DNA from: DATGFK01 sp040007395
Lineage (GTDB): Bacteria; Chloroflexota; Anaerolineae; Aggregatilineales; UBA2796
Direction of reading: 5' to 3'
NCBI GenBank assembly: GCA_040007395.1
Contig: JBDTVG010000098.1
Span: 1 to 64,000, forward strand
Length of the DNA stretch: 64,000 nucleotides
The notes under the pieces were generated by a model. It did no database searches. It saw only the letters and a list, made by a program, of their open reading frames with translations, and was not told the origin of the DNA. The first letter of the stretch is position 1; each line of letters starts with the position of its first letter. Below are positions 27,477 to 36,700 of the stretch, piece after piece. Position numbers and translations under genes: made by a program.

Positions 27477-28082
27477 ATGGCTACGTTACCGCATCTCGTA
27501 ATCCTTATCTCCGGTTCGGGGAGTAATTTACAAGCGATTATCGATGCCATTGAAAAAGGCGATCTCCGCGCTGAAATTAAGCTGGTCGTCTCCAACCGTA
27601 AAGCCGCTTATGGGTTGGTTCGTGCCGCACAGCACCACATTCCGACACTCTATTTTCCGCTGAAACCGTACACCGACAGTGGGAAAACCCGTGAGCAATA
27701 CGATCACGATCTGGCGCAACAACTGATTGCTTATCAACCAGACCTAATCGTGCTGGCGGGTTGGATGCACGTTTTTAGCCAGACGTTTCTAGACACATTT
27801 CGAGATCGGGTTATTAATCTTCATCCAGCGCTGCCCGGTACATTCGCGGGTACAGAAGCGATCCAACGGGCGTTTGAGGCGTACCAGCGGGGCGAGATTA
27901 CCGAAAGCGGCTGCATGGTGCATTTTGTTGTACCTGAGATCGATGCTGGCAAGGTTATCGCCCAAAGCAGTGTACCCATCCTCGACTCGGATACACTGGA
28001 AGCGTTTGAGACACGAATGCACGAAGCTGAACATGCCCTGATCGTACAGGCGATTCAACAAACCTTGAAGGAACAGCCTTGA
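27477..28082 (+). CDS. purN: Phosphoribosylglycinamide formyltransferase
   Basis: It formylates GAR with 10-formyl-THF, the third purine step. The 201 residues carry LISGSGSNLQAIIDAI, the catalytic NLHPALPGTFAG with Asn and His, and the Asp in HFVVPEIDAGKVI. The usual order is seen, but LPGTFAG replaces the common LLPxFxG. ATG 27477 lies 2 nt after the purDM stop, so translation is likely coupled. Its stop overlaps the purK start (TTGA). Confidence 0.94.
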   Translation: MATLPHLVILISGSGSNLQAIIDAIEKGDLRAEIKLVVSNRKAAYGLVRAAQHHIPTLYFPLKPYTDSGKTREQYDHDLAQQLIAYQPDLIVLAGWMHVFSQTFLDTFRDRVINLHPALPGTFAGTEAIQRAFEAYQRGEITESGCMVHFVVPEIDAGKVIAQSSVPILDSDTLEAFETRMHEAEHALIVQAIQQTLKEQP

Positions 28083-29239
28083 AATTCGCAATGATTGGCA
28101 TCCTCGGCGGTGGGCAATTGGGACGGATGTTGGCGCAAGCGGCACAGCGTATGGGAATGTCTGTCGCCATCCTTGATCCCGATCCTGATTCACCCGCTAT
28201 ACAGATCGCGCAGCGCTACGTCATTGGCAGCTTCCGCGATCCTGCGAAAATCCGCAAACTGGCGCAAGGCTGCGATGTCGTGACCACCGAGATCGAACAC
28301 GTTGACGTAGAAACGTTGGAAGCGCTCGAACAAAGCGGAATCAATGTCCAATCGCCATCGCGCACGATTCGCATCATTCAGGACAAATTTGGACAGAAGG
28401 TCTATCTAGCGCAGCACAATATTCCGCTGCCCGCCTTTTGTGACATCCCCAATGTAGAGGCAGCATACCGAGCTGCCGAAACGTTCGGCTTTCCTTTCGT
28501 CTTAAAAGCTAAACGGTTGGCCTACGATGGGCGCGGCAATTATGTTGTCCGCAACTTGGAAGATATTCCACTAGCGATGGCGAGTTTTGGTGCTGCCGAT
28601 TTATACGCGGAACAATGGGTTCCCTTCACAAAGGAATTGGCGGTTATGGTTGCCCGCAGCATTGATGGGCAAATCGCCGTGTATCCAGTGGTCGAGACGG
28701 TGCAGGTGGACAATATCTGCCATACCGTGATTGCTCCGGCGCAAATTTCGCCGGCCATTGCCGCCGCTGCCAGCGAGATCGCCCGTGCAGCCGTCGCCAG
28801 TTTGGAAGGGGTGGGTATCTTTGGAGTCGAACTGTTTCTGCTGCCCGATGACAGCCTCCTCCTAAACGAGATTGCGCCGCGTCCCCATAACTCTGGACAT
28901 TACACCATTGAAGCGTGCGTGACCAGCCAATTCGAGCAGCACATCCGCGCCATTACCCGACTCCCGCTGGGCGACCCCGCTATGCGCGTCCCAGCGGCGA
29001 TCATGCTTAATCTGATCGGACAGGCTACGTCGCAAGCAACTGAAATGCAGATGGATGCGGCGATCAGCTTGCCGGAGGCAGCGTTTCATTGGTATGGTAA
29101 ACGTGAACTTCGTCCGGGGCGAAAACTAGGCCACGTAACGGTAACTGGATTGTCTTTAGCGGACGTTGCGAGGAAAATGACTCCATTGACTAACCTAACT
29201 GAACAGACCGATCTATCTGTAGGGAAACGACTCCATTGA
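28079..29239 (+). CDS. purK: N5-carboxyaminoimidazole ribonucleotide synthase
   Basis: This ATP-grasp enzyme carboxylates AIR to N5-CAIR. It starts at TTG 28079, overlapping the purN stop by 4 nt. It has the N-terminal GILGGGQLGRMLAQAA, the ATP-grasp KAKRLAYDGRGNYVV and LNEIAPRPHNSGHYTIEAC. The C-terminal end is unusual: the last about 18 residues (PLTNLTEQTDLSV and on) copy the N-terminus of the following PurE, due to a direct repeat across the junction. The stop overlaps the purE start. Confidence 0.94.
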   Translation: MKFAMIGILGGGQLGRMLAQAAQRMGMSVAILDPDPDSPAIQIAQRYVIGSFRDPAKIRKLAQGCDVVTTEIEHVDVETLEALEQSGINVQSPSRTIRIIQDKFGQKVYLAQHNIPLPAFCDIPNVEAAYRAAETFGFPFVLKAKRLAYDGRGNYVVRNLEDIPLAMASFGAADLYAEQWVPFTKELAVMVARSIDGQIAVYPVVETVQVDNICHTVIAPAQISPAIAAAASEIARAAVASLEGVGIFGVELFLLPDDSLLLNEIAPRPHNSGHYTIEACVTSQFEQHIRAITRLPLGDPAMRVPAAIMLNLIGQATSQATEMQMDAAISLPEAAFHWYGKRELRPGRKLGHVTVTGLSLADVARKMTPLTNLTEQTDLSVGKRLH

Positions 29240-29273
29240 CTCAATTAACTAATCAGACCGATCTATCGGTTTC
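29185..29273 (+). repeat. Direct duplication across the purK-purE junction
   Basis: The segment beginning GACTCCATTGACT at about 29180 recurs at about 29228. Both copies continue into CAGACCGATCTATC. The first copy is read as the C-terminal end of PurK and the second as the PurE start. The copies differ at several bases, so the event is not recent. Confidence 0.65.
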
Positions 29274-29772
29274 GACCTTGCCAGAAGTAGCCATCATCAT
29301 GGGCAGCGACTCCGATTTGCCCGTGATGCGGCAAGCGGCGGAGGTCTTACGCGATTTCGCGATCCCTTTTGAACTGACCATTGTCTCGGCGCACCGTACC
29401 CCGCAGCGCATGTTTGACTATGCACGGGCTGCCCATCAGCGGGGCTTGAAAGTTATCATTGCTGGGGCGGGCGGCGCGGCTCACCTACCAGGAATGGTTG
29501 CCGCGTTGACCCCTCTCCCAGTAATAGGTGTTCCCATTCGCATCGAACCGCTAGATGGGCAGGATGCGTTGTTTTCGATTGTGCAAATGCCGCGTGGCGT
29601 TCCTGTCGCTACCGTCGCTATTGGCAATGCTACCAATGCAGCACTCCTTGCGGCACGCATCTTAGGCTGCCAGCAGCCAGCCCTGCTGCAACGAATGCTC
29701 GATTATCAAGCCGCGCTTGATGCGAAGGTACAGGATAAAATCGCCGCGCTTGAGCGTTCGGGCTGGGAATAA
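29236..29772 (+). CDS. purE: N5-carboxyaminoimidazole ribonucleotide mutase
   Basis: This small class I PurE, 178 residues, moves the carboxyl group of N5-CAIR to C4 to give CAIR. Key signatures are present: MGSDSDLPVM, the SAHRTPQRMFDYA loop and AGAGGAAHLPGM. It starts with TTG 29236, overlapping the purK stop (TTGA). The N-terminal first dozen residues are the duplicated segment. It is the last gene of the operon; the convergent recQ stop lies 6 nt away, and no terminator fits in the gap. Confidence 0.95.
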   Translation: MTQLTNQTDLSVSTLPEVAIIMGSDSDLPVMRQAAEVLRDFAIPFELTIVSAHRTPQRMFDYARAAHQRGLKVIIAGAGGAAHLPGMVAALTPLPVIGVPIRIEPLDGQDALFSIVQMPRGVPVATVAIGNATNAALLAARILGCQQPALLQRMLDYQAALDAKVQDKIAALERSGWE

Positions 29773-29778
29773 TTCTCA

Positions 29779-31866
29779 TTATGTGCCGCGTGCTGTGCCT
29801 TGCGCTAGCGCAAACGGATAAACCATGTTGCATCCCGCCTGATGCAGCAACGCGCCCACTACCGTCAGAGTCCAGCCCGACTCCACCATATCATCGACTA
29901 GCAGAACGGGGCTAGTCGAGATCTTCGCCGCAAGACTGAATGCGCCTAGCACATTAGCGGCTTGTTGATAACTATTCTGCATGGTTCGCTGCTCTGGACG
30001 CTCTTTGATCTTGTGAATAACAGGGTGGAATGGCAACCCAAGACACTCGGCAAGGCGGCGGGCAAAATCAGGCAGCATTTGGGGTTTTCGCAGCGAAGGG
30101 ATCGCGGTTATCCATTGTGGGGGCTGTTTAAGATTACCCCATTCCGTGCGAAGGACTGCGGCACTTGCTTCAATAAGCTCATCAGTCAGCAGCGTATCAG
30201 ACTGCTTGGCCTGACTGACCAGTTCGCCCCAGCCATGATCATACAGATTGCAGAGTGCAAGACCGGGGTGGTTAGGCGGCTTGATTTTGCCTTTCACATT
30301 CGGCAGACCGCTAGGCCACATGGCACGCGGTTCAATCGTAATTGGCTTGCCTTGCCGCAGAAATGTATTTGCCGCTTCCACCAATTGGCGAGACGGTAAG
30401 CGTTTGCTCATGCCAGCTTGTTTGTGGAGGCAGTTCTGGCATTTTCCACAGGGTATTTGTGAGCTTGTATCGTCTAGCGCGGCGGCGATAAAGCGCATCA
30501 GGCAGCCGTCATGTCGAATATAGGCCTGCATCTGCTCCAACTCACGGTAGCGTTGCGCCGTTACCCGCGCCCAGCGGGCATAATCAGGGGCGCGGTCTTC
30601 GTCAAGCAGGCGATAGCCGCGCTCGGCCTTCTCGATAATCTTGTCAACTTCAAGGTGGGTCAGAATCTTGTCCATCGTGCTACGTCGGACATTGACCCAG
30701 CGTTGCAATTCATTAATCGTTACTGTCTCTGATTGGCGTAATGCCTCAATCGTTTGCTGGACGTGTTCTGGCTTGGGGAAGGCGCTGTCGATGAAATAGC
30801 GCTGGATGTCGGGATCTTCCGGCCCGTGCATCAAGATGATATTGGCTTCGTCGATGCCCCGCCCGGCACGCCCAATCTGTTGATAATAGCTGATGATCGA
30901 GCCGGGATATTGATAGTGAATAACGAAATGCAGATCAGGTTTATCGAAGCCCATGCCGAGGGCAACACTGGCAACCAGTGCTTTTAGTTTGTTATTCAGC
31001 AATTGTTGTTCTAGCACGACGCGATCAACGCCGGATTCTTCAACGTCGGCATAGTAGGGCTGGACTTTTAACCCTTGCGATTGCAACCACTCCGCCACGA
31101 CCTGACAATCGCGTGTCGTCATACAATAGATAATTCCGCTACCGGGCATATTTCGTAGCATTTCCGCCAGCAGCGCCAAACGATCCGCTGAGGAAAGAGC
31201 GGTTGGAAAGGCGTAGAGGTTTAGGCTTTCGCGAGTAAGCGGGCCGCGCAAAATCTGTACATTCGATCCCAAAATCTCGATCACGTCCTCAATAACGCGC
31301 TCATTTGCTGTCGCAGTCGTCCCGATAATGCCTACCTCGGCGGGTAGATCATCGAGAACACTCATGATGCGTCGATAGTTTGGGCGAAAATCGTGACCCC
31401 AATCGGAAATACAATGTACTTCGTCAATGACAATCAACCCGACTGTATGTTTCAGCGACGACCACACCTGCGCCTGAAAATGATCGTTGGCGAGACGTTC
31501 GGGTGAGATCAGCAGCAAATCGATTTCGTCGCGTCGGATCTGCGCTTCGATCTCAGAATGCTCATCGGGGTTGGTGCTGTTCACCGTTACCGCGTTCAAG
31601 CCGAAAGTTGCGGCGGCTTGTATCTGATTACGCATCAGAGACAGCAAAGGGCTGATCAGCACAGTTGGCCCCGCCCCCTGATCGCGCATCAGGCGCGTTG
31701 CCAGAAAGTAGACCAGACTTTTGCCCCAGCCTGTGCGCTGCACTACCACCACGCGGTTTCGATCTTCTACCAGCGCTTTGATAGCTTCCCACTGACCATC
31801 ACGAAAGCTCGCCTCAGAGCCAAGCGATTGTTGTAGTAACTTTGTGGCAACGGTAAACACAAGCAT
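29779..31866 (-). CDS. RecQ-family helicase with a C-terminal phosphoribosyltransferase-like domain
   Basis: This 695-residue helicase unwinds DNA 3'-5' with ATP. It has FRDGQWEAIKAL (motif 0), Walker A QRTGWGKS (where most RecQ have PTGGGKS), DEVH in VIDEVHCISDWGHDFRPNY, motif VI QQIGRAGRG (about 335), and a RecQ zinc region PCGKCQNC (about 480). The HRDC domain is not evident. Instead the last about 60 residues hold a type I PRTase PRPP motif, SPVLLVDDMVESGWTLT, with an acidic pair. Fusions of RecQ with a ComF-like PRTase occur in several bacteria, with unknown purpose. ATG 31866; the alternative is a few codons later. Confidence 0.88.
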   Translation of the reverse strand: MLVFTVATKLLQQSLGSEASFRDGQWEAIKALVEDRNRVVVVQRTGWGKSLVYFLATRLMRDQGAGPTVLISPLLSLMRNQIQAAATFGLNAVTVNSTNPDEHSEIEAQIRRDEIDLLLISPERLANDHFQAQVWSSLKHTVGLIVIDEVHCISDWGHDFRPNYRRIMSVLDDLPAEVGIIGTTATANERVIEDVIEILGSNVQILRGPLTRESLNLYAFPTALSSADRLALLAEMLRNMPGSGIIYCMTTRDCQVVAEWLQSQGLKVQPYYADVEESGVDRVVLEQQLLNNKLKALVASVALGMGFDKPDLHFVIHYQYPGSIISYYQQIGRAGRGIDEANIILMHGPEDPDIQRYFIDSAFPKPEHVQQTIEALRQSETVTINELQRWVNVRRSTMDKILTHLEVDKIIEKAERGYRLLDEDRAPDYARWARVTAQRYRELEQMQAYIRHDGCLMRFIAAALDDTSSQIPCGKCQNCLHKQAGMSKRLPSRQLVEAANTFLRQGKPITIEPRAMWPSGLPNVKGKIKPPNHPGLALCNLYDHGWGELVSQAKQSDTLLTDELIEASAAVLRTEWGNLKQPPQWITAIPSLRKPQMLPDFARRLAECLGLPFHPVIHKIKERPEQRTMQNSYQQAANVLGAFSLAAKISTSPVLLVDDMVESGWTLTVVGALLHQAGCNMVYPFALAQGTARGT

Positions 31867-32008
31867 TCTTCCTTCTCGATTAGGGCAGGTGAATGGTCAT
31901 TTACCTCACCTCCAAATTTGCACATGCCCTAATCTCTGTCGTGTCAGGATGTCTTCAATGTTCATCTGAACGTCATAGATTCAGCAGCCAATAGTAACGA
32001 TACTTTGG

Positions 32009-32392
32009 CTAATGCCCAGTGATTATTTTTTCTGGGAATACTACAACCATCACGCGATTGGGATCGTTATCTCCGTGTTGTGCGCGTGGGTCTTCTGGCA
32101 GATATTTCCTGAAAAGTCGTCGTGAAAAGTCGGCATCCTGCTCATTAATTTCCGCTTGCCCGTATGCCACAACATACCAACCCTCTTCTAGGTTATCAAC
32201 GAGCAGCGAGATGGATGGGTCTCGTTTGAGGTTCAGATATTTGGCACGATCTTTCGTCGTAGAGAAAGAAAAGGATTTGCCATCCCATAGGTACCAGACC
32301 ACCGTCAGTTGAGGTGCTCCAACAGCCCGGTTGATACCAACAATCGCATGGTTTGGTTTCGAGAGCAGAGTGTCTATGTCTTCGATAGGCAT
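32009..32392 (-). CDS. PPOX-class pyridoxamine 5'-phosphate oxidase-like protein (F420/FMN split barrel)
   Basis: The 127 residues form a split-barrel flavoprotein with the early GINRAVGAPQLTVVWYLWDG, the FSFSTTKDRAKYLNLKRDPS cofactor-binding strand-turn, and SLLVDNLEEGWYVVAYGQAE. This form is common in F420-dependent PPOX proteins of Chloroflexota and Actinobacteria, which reduce small organic molecules. The cofactor choice is inferred. It follows TnpB by 14 nt on the same strand, which suggests that the transposon end has come to sit directly before it. Confidence 0.8.
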   Translation of the reverse strand: MPIEDIDTLLSKPNHAIVGINRAVGAPQLTVVWYLWDGKSFSFSTTKDRAKYLNLKRDPSISLLVDNLEEGWYVVAYGQAEINEQDADFSRRLFRKYLPEDPRAQHGDNDPNRVMVVVFPEKIITGH

Positions 32393-32406
32393 ACTGATTT
32401 AGTCTG

Positions 32407-33588
32407 CTACCTTTCAGGTATTCGAATGTGGTCAAAAGTGATCATACGAAGACCTTGATCTAGGTTGTATCCCGTCAAGGGACTATTTACGTCCGTCATA
32501 GCCACTACCGGACGACCAGTGTTTGAGGCCACTCGTAAGCCTTCGTGCAAAATATTGATAGCCGCGTTCCAATCGCGATCAAGGGTGAAGCCGCAGTTGG
32601 CACACGTAAATGTCCGCTCGGACAGACTCAATTTCTTGCGCTTGGCCTTGCACCGCACACAGGTTTTGGACGAGGGGAAGAACCGCCCGACCTTGACGAC
32701 CTCGCCGTTGTGGGCGACGACCTTGCTTTCAAGCAAAGCCAGCATCCGACCCAACGCTGCGTCTGAAAGCGACAGGGCAAGCTTGTGGTTTTGAAGCATC
32801 CCCGCCACATTCAAGTCTTCCACAGCGATAAAGCCGTAGTTTCTGGCAAGCCATGTCGTCAACTTGTGCAACAGATCATCCCGAATATCGCGCACTTGTT
32901 TGTGCAGCCGAGCAATTTTCGCCTTGAGTTTTTCGCGATTGTGCGATCCTTTCTGCTTGGTTTCGAGTAACTGCTGCAAGCGCTTGATGCGTGCCCGTAA
33001 GTTCCGCAGGGGGCGGACGGCCTCAATCGTGATCCCATCACTGAGCGTGGCCAAGCGCAGCAAGCCCGCATCGATCCCACACTGGGCGGGTAAGGCACAC
33101 CCGTGACTATCGGGCCTCTCGACAGTGATGCTGATGTACCACCATGCCGCCTCACGGCTGACGGTAGCTCCCAGAATCTTACCGTCAAAGCGGAGGTTTT
33201 CCGCTAGGTTAACTAAGCCCAGTTTTGGAATTTTCACCCAATGCCCAACCACATCCAACCTGTCATTGTTGATCTTGAACTTGAAGTGGCCTTTGCTGCG
33301 CTGCTTGAACTCAGGCGCGTGTGCTCGCCCTGCATAAAAGTTACTCAACGCGACGCCAAAGTCAGTGAAAGCGCCTTCCGCCGCACACTTGGTTACTTCA
33401 TAAGCCCAGGCTGGTTTTTCCGCGTTGAACTGCTTTTTCAGCGCCAGCGCCCCCGGTTTCCTGCCCTCGATGGCTCGCCACTGCGCCACCGCCCAGTTAT
33501 AGGCATACCGCGCCGTCCCTGCCGCTTTCATCAGGTAGGTCTGCTGCTCTGGTGTGGGGTTCAACCGGATTTTATGCGCTCTGATCAT
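32407..33588 (-). mobile_element. tnpB: IS200/IS605-type TnpB (RNA-guided nuclease), solitary
   Basis: The 393-residue coding sequence is an intact TnpB (IS1341 group). It has the N-terminal helix-turn-helix-like HKIRLNPTPEQQTYLMKAAG, RuvC-I in CGIDAGLLRLATLS (about 171), RuvC-II VAVEDLNV (about 256), the CVRC and CANC zinc finger (about 309-334) and RuvC-III DRDWNAAINIL (about 339). All three acidic residues are present. TnpB cleaves DNA with an omega-RNA from the 3' end of the element. No tnpA is in the window. A small hairpin at 32408-32420 overlaps the stop and one at 33615-33631 is upstream. These may be remains of the right and left ends. Confidence 0.88.
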
Positions 33589-33614
33589 CGCTCAAGACGA
33601 CTTATCTACACTCA

Positions 33615-33631
33615 CCGCTGGCTGACAGCGG
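33615..33631. repeat. Hairpin upstream of tnpB (candidate IS605 left-end structure)
   Basis: CCGCTG pairs with CAGCGG around a 5-nt loop, 27 nt upstream of the tnpB start. A second palindrome, ACTATG-ATAG-CATAGT, lies at 33657-33672. IS605 ends carry hairpins of this sort; without a boundary sequence this is only a candidate. Confidence 0.35.
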
Positions 33632-33763
33632 CGATCCCCTATTTATATTTGTATTGACTATGATAGCATAGTATTGAGTACATTTTCTATAGCTAGCCAT
33701 AGCTCCATACATAAGCGTAGATACCGCTAAGGCCATATTCCACCACATAAACTAAACCTGTAA

Positions 33764-36700
33764 CTACTGCGCGTCCTTCGGCAGTACTGTGAAGATTGCA
33801 CTAGCGCTGCGTGCGTAAGTCTCCGGGAAGTACACTTCTTGACCCGTTGTCGGGATCACGCGGTACTGTCCAGCGAGATTGGCTTGCACGGTATAAGTAA
33901 ACTGATATGAACCTTTGGGCAAGAACGAAGCATACAGCACCGTCCGATCAAACCGCAGTTCGGTATTGCTGAACCACCAGTAACCCCACCCCTTTGCCAG
34001 AGGATCGTCCAAATGTAAATCCGGCGGCTGACCAATCGTGCCAGTCGTAGCAAGATCCGGGTTGACTCCTTCGGTGCCTGCCGGGATCGGGTCGTTGATT
34101 ACAAGATAGTTGAGATCGTTAGGGGCGATGATATTGAGCGTCACGCGAATTGCGTCGCCAACCTTCGCCTGTGTAATCGGCGTATGGTCAGGATCGCTCA
34201 TCAAACTGTAGGTACGAGTTACAGTCAGGCCACGTGACACGGGCTGCAACTGATCGACAGGCAGATACGCCTTCAAGTGGGCAGTATAGTACAGCACGCC
34301 ATCGCCGCTGCTACGATTGATCACCAAGCGGTTGGTTTGCCCACTGAGGAGATCCTTGACTGCTACTTGCAGCTTGACCTGCTGCTCAACCGTCTCAGGG
34401 GTCGCTTTCTGATCACTCACCAACGCCTTGTCATTGAGGGTTACGCCGAAGGTATAGTTCGGCTTGAGTTCACCTGTAATCTGCATCCAGTTGGTTAGCG
34501 ACATGACTGCCCACGCAGTTTCTTGGGGCGTTTGCCACGCATCGCCGCTTCGGGCGACCATCAACCAGCGCACCACATCAGGAATGATCGGGCTGGTCGG
34601 CTGCAACTCGATCAGCGTTTCGAGGACAATCGCCGTTGTGCGAGTGTCCGTATTCCAATTGAGGCTGTCGGGTGTATCTTCTTGCCAGTGAACCCCTGTC
34701 GCGCTAGTGATGGCTTTTGTCTGGAAATCCGCCAGCGCAGTATTGACGCTGGCAGTATCGCCTGCATTGAGCATGTGCAGCGTCATGGCAAGATACGCCC
34801 GTGCGTAGATACTCAACTTTTCACGCAGCGGGATCAAGCGCACTGCGCCTGCATCTTTGTAGCCAGCGCGGGCCAATGCGTAATACAGGAACGCCTGTCG
34901 ATTTAACTGTGAGCCGGGGGTGTTGGCATTGATATTTGGCACAGCACTCTTAACGACAAAGTTGATCGCCCGATTGAGGCTGTCCTGATCGACCTTGAAG
35001 CCATCTTTCTTAGCTTCACCAAGGCCGATGATGGTATAGCCACTGACCAGCGGATCGCTGTCGTTGGTGACAAACCAGCCCCACCCGCCATCCTGATGCT
35101 GTTCTGCTTCTAGCTTTTGAATGGCGAAGTCGATGGTCTTGGTCAGGTCGTCGCGCATGGTGGCGTTATCGATGCCGAGCTTTTTCAGGGCGCGATAGGT
35201 CATCAGGTTCGGCAGGAAGCGGCTGACCGTCTGCTGGGTATCTTGCAGAGGTTCGTTGGCTAGCACGTCTAGCGCACTCACGGCACTTGCCGCCAACGAT
35301 GGATCGACGCGAATGTCGAGTGTCCCTTGCGCGGTATTCAGGCGCGGCGGAATGGCGACTCCTTCGGTTTGCGTACCGCCTTCCTTGCGGATACTGCCGC
35401 CTGTACCGATATTCTCCGGCACTTCATAGCGTACCACTGGCAGAGTCCGATCATCGCCCTGCCCCGCGGTACTCTTGGCAGCATCCGTGAACTTGTTATC
35501 AGCAGTGGCAGCGCTGAAGGTCGCATCGACTGACTCTACGTCCTGTACTTCGACCTGCCACTCGAAGCGCATCTGGTCGCCTGAGGCGATTTTAGCGGTT
35601 TGTTCAACATTAGTTTTGACGGTTACGCCCTTCGCCTCCAGACGAACTTTTACATCCTGATCCGCACCCGTATTGTTGTTGACGATTGCGGCTAATGTAC
35701 CAACATCGCCCACCACGTAGAAGCGCGGCGTAACTGGACGGATTAGCAGCGGCTTTGTGCTAATCAGGTCGAAGGTCGTTTGCCCGACGAGCGTTGTGTT
35801 CAGTTCCCCGGTAGGTGTCGTATCTGCCCGCGCATCGAGCCGCCACTGCGTCAGGTTGTCGGGCAGAGTCACGCTGACAGTGGCCTCGCCGTTCGCATCG
35901 GTTTTGACGAATGGCTCCCACAGCGGCGTATCGACGAATTTCTGACGCACCTGAATCGGAGCGCCCTCGCCACCACCGCCACCACCACCACCGCCGCCCG
36001 ATTGATTCGTCGGGCCAAGCTTATTGAGTGCGTCGAGTTGGGCGCGAATCTGCTCGGTTTGCCCATCCACATTGAGCGTCAGTGCCGTTCCTGTGCGAAC
36101 TGCGATGCCCTGTGTAGCGTAGAAATAATCGGCAATGGGGGTGCTAGTATCCGGTTTCACAGAAAGCACCGCCGCGTCAGTGAGGCCAAGCCCAACTTCG
36201 GCCTGAACTGGCTTATTCTCATAGTCGGTCACTTTGACCTTGTAAGTGACTGTTTCACCGGGGGAAGCTTGCGGTTTATCAGCGGTTACAGCGATATTTA
36301 GCTTGAGCCGTTCTGCATCAACGGTAAATCCTGTGAGGCCAAACCGATAGGCAGCGGCAGGCGTGTTTGCATCTGGACCTTTGACCAGAAGTACCGATAC
36401 AAACGCATTCGGCGCAAGGTCTGGCGTGATCGGCACTTTGTAGATAGTGCTGTTCGAGGTGAGATCCACCACTTCGGAGCGCAATACTTTTCCGCGCTCA
36501 ACAGTGATTAGCGCTTTGGTTGCCCCTTGAAACGGACTGGGGATCAAGATCGAGGCAGTGTCGCCAATCTTATAGCTGTCCCGATCTGTCTTGAGATCGA
36601 TCCGATCACCGTCTGCCCGCCACGGGACATACCCCGGCCCCGCCACCCACAGGTAAGCCGAACTGGTGATCTGGTTGTTGTGCGAGTCTTGGCTGGTAGC

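Noticed and set aside
31879..31933. Inverted repeat ATTAGGGCA...TGCCCTAAT upstream of recQ
   Set aside because: Short arms with a wide, weakly paired spacer; could be chance, so no feature was called.
35960..35998. GCC/ACC trinucleotide run resembling a microsatellite
   Set aside because: It is the poly-Gly linker inside the alpha-2-macroglobulin-like protein.
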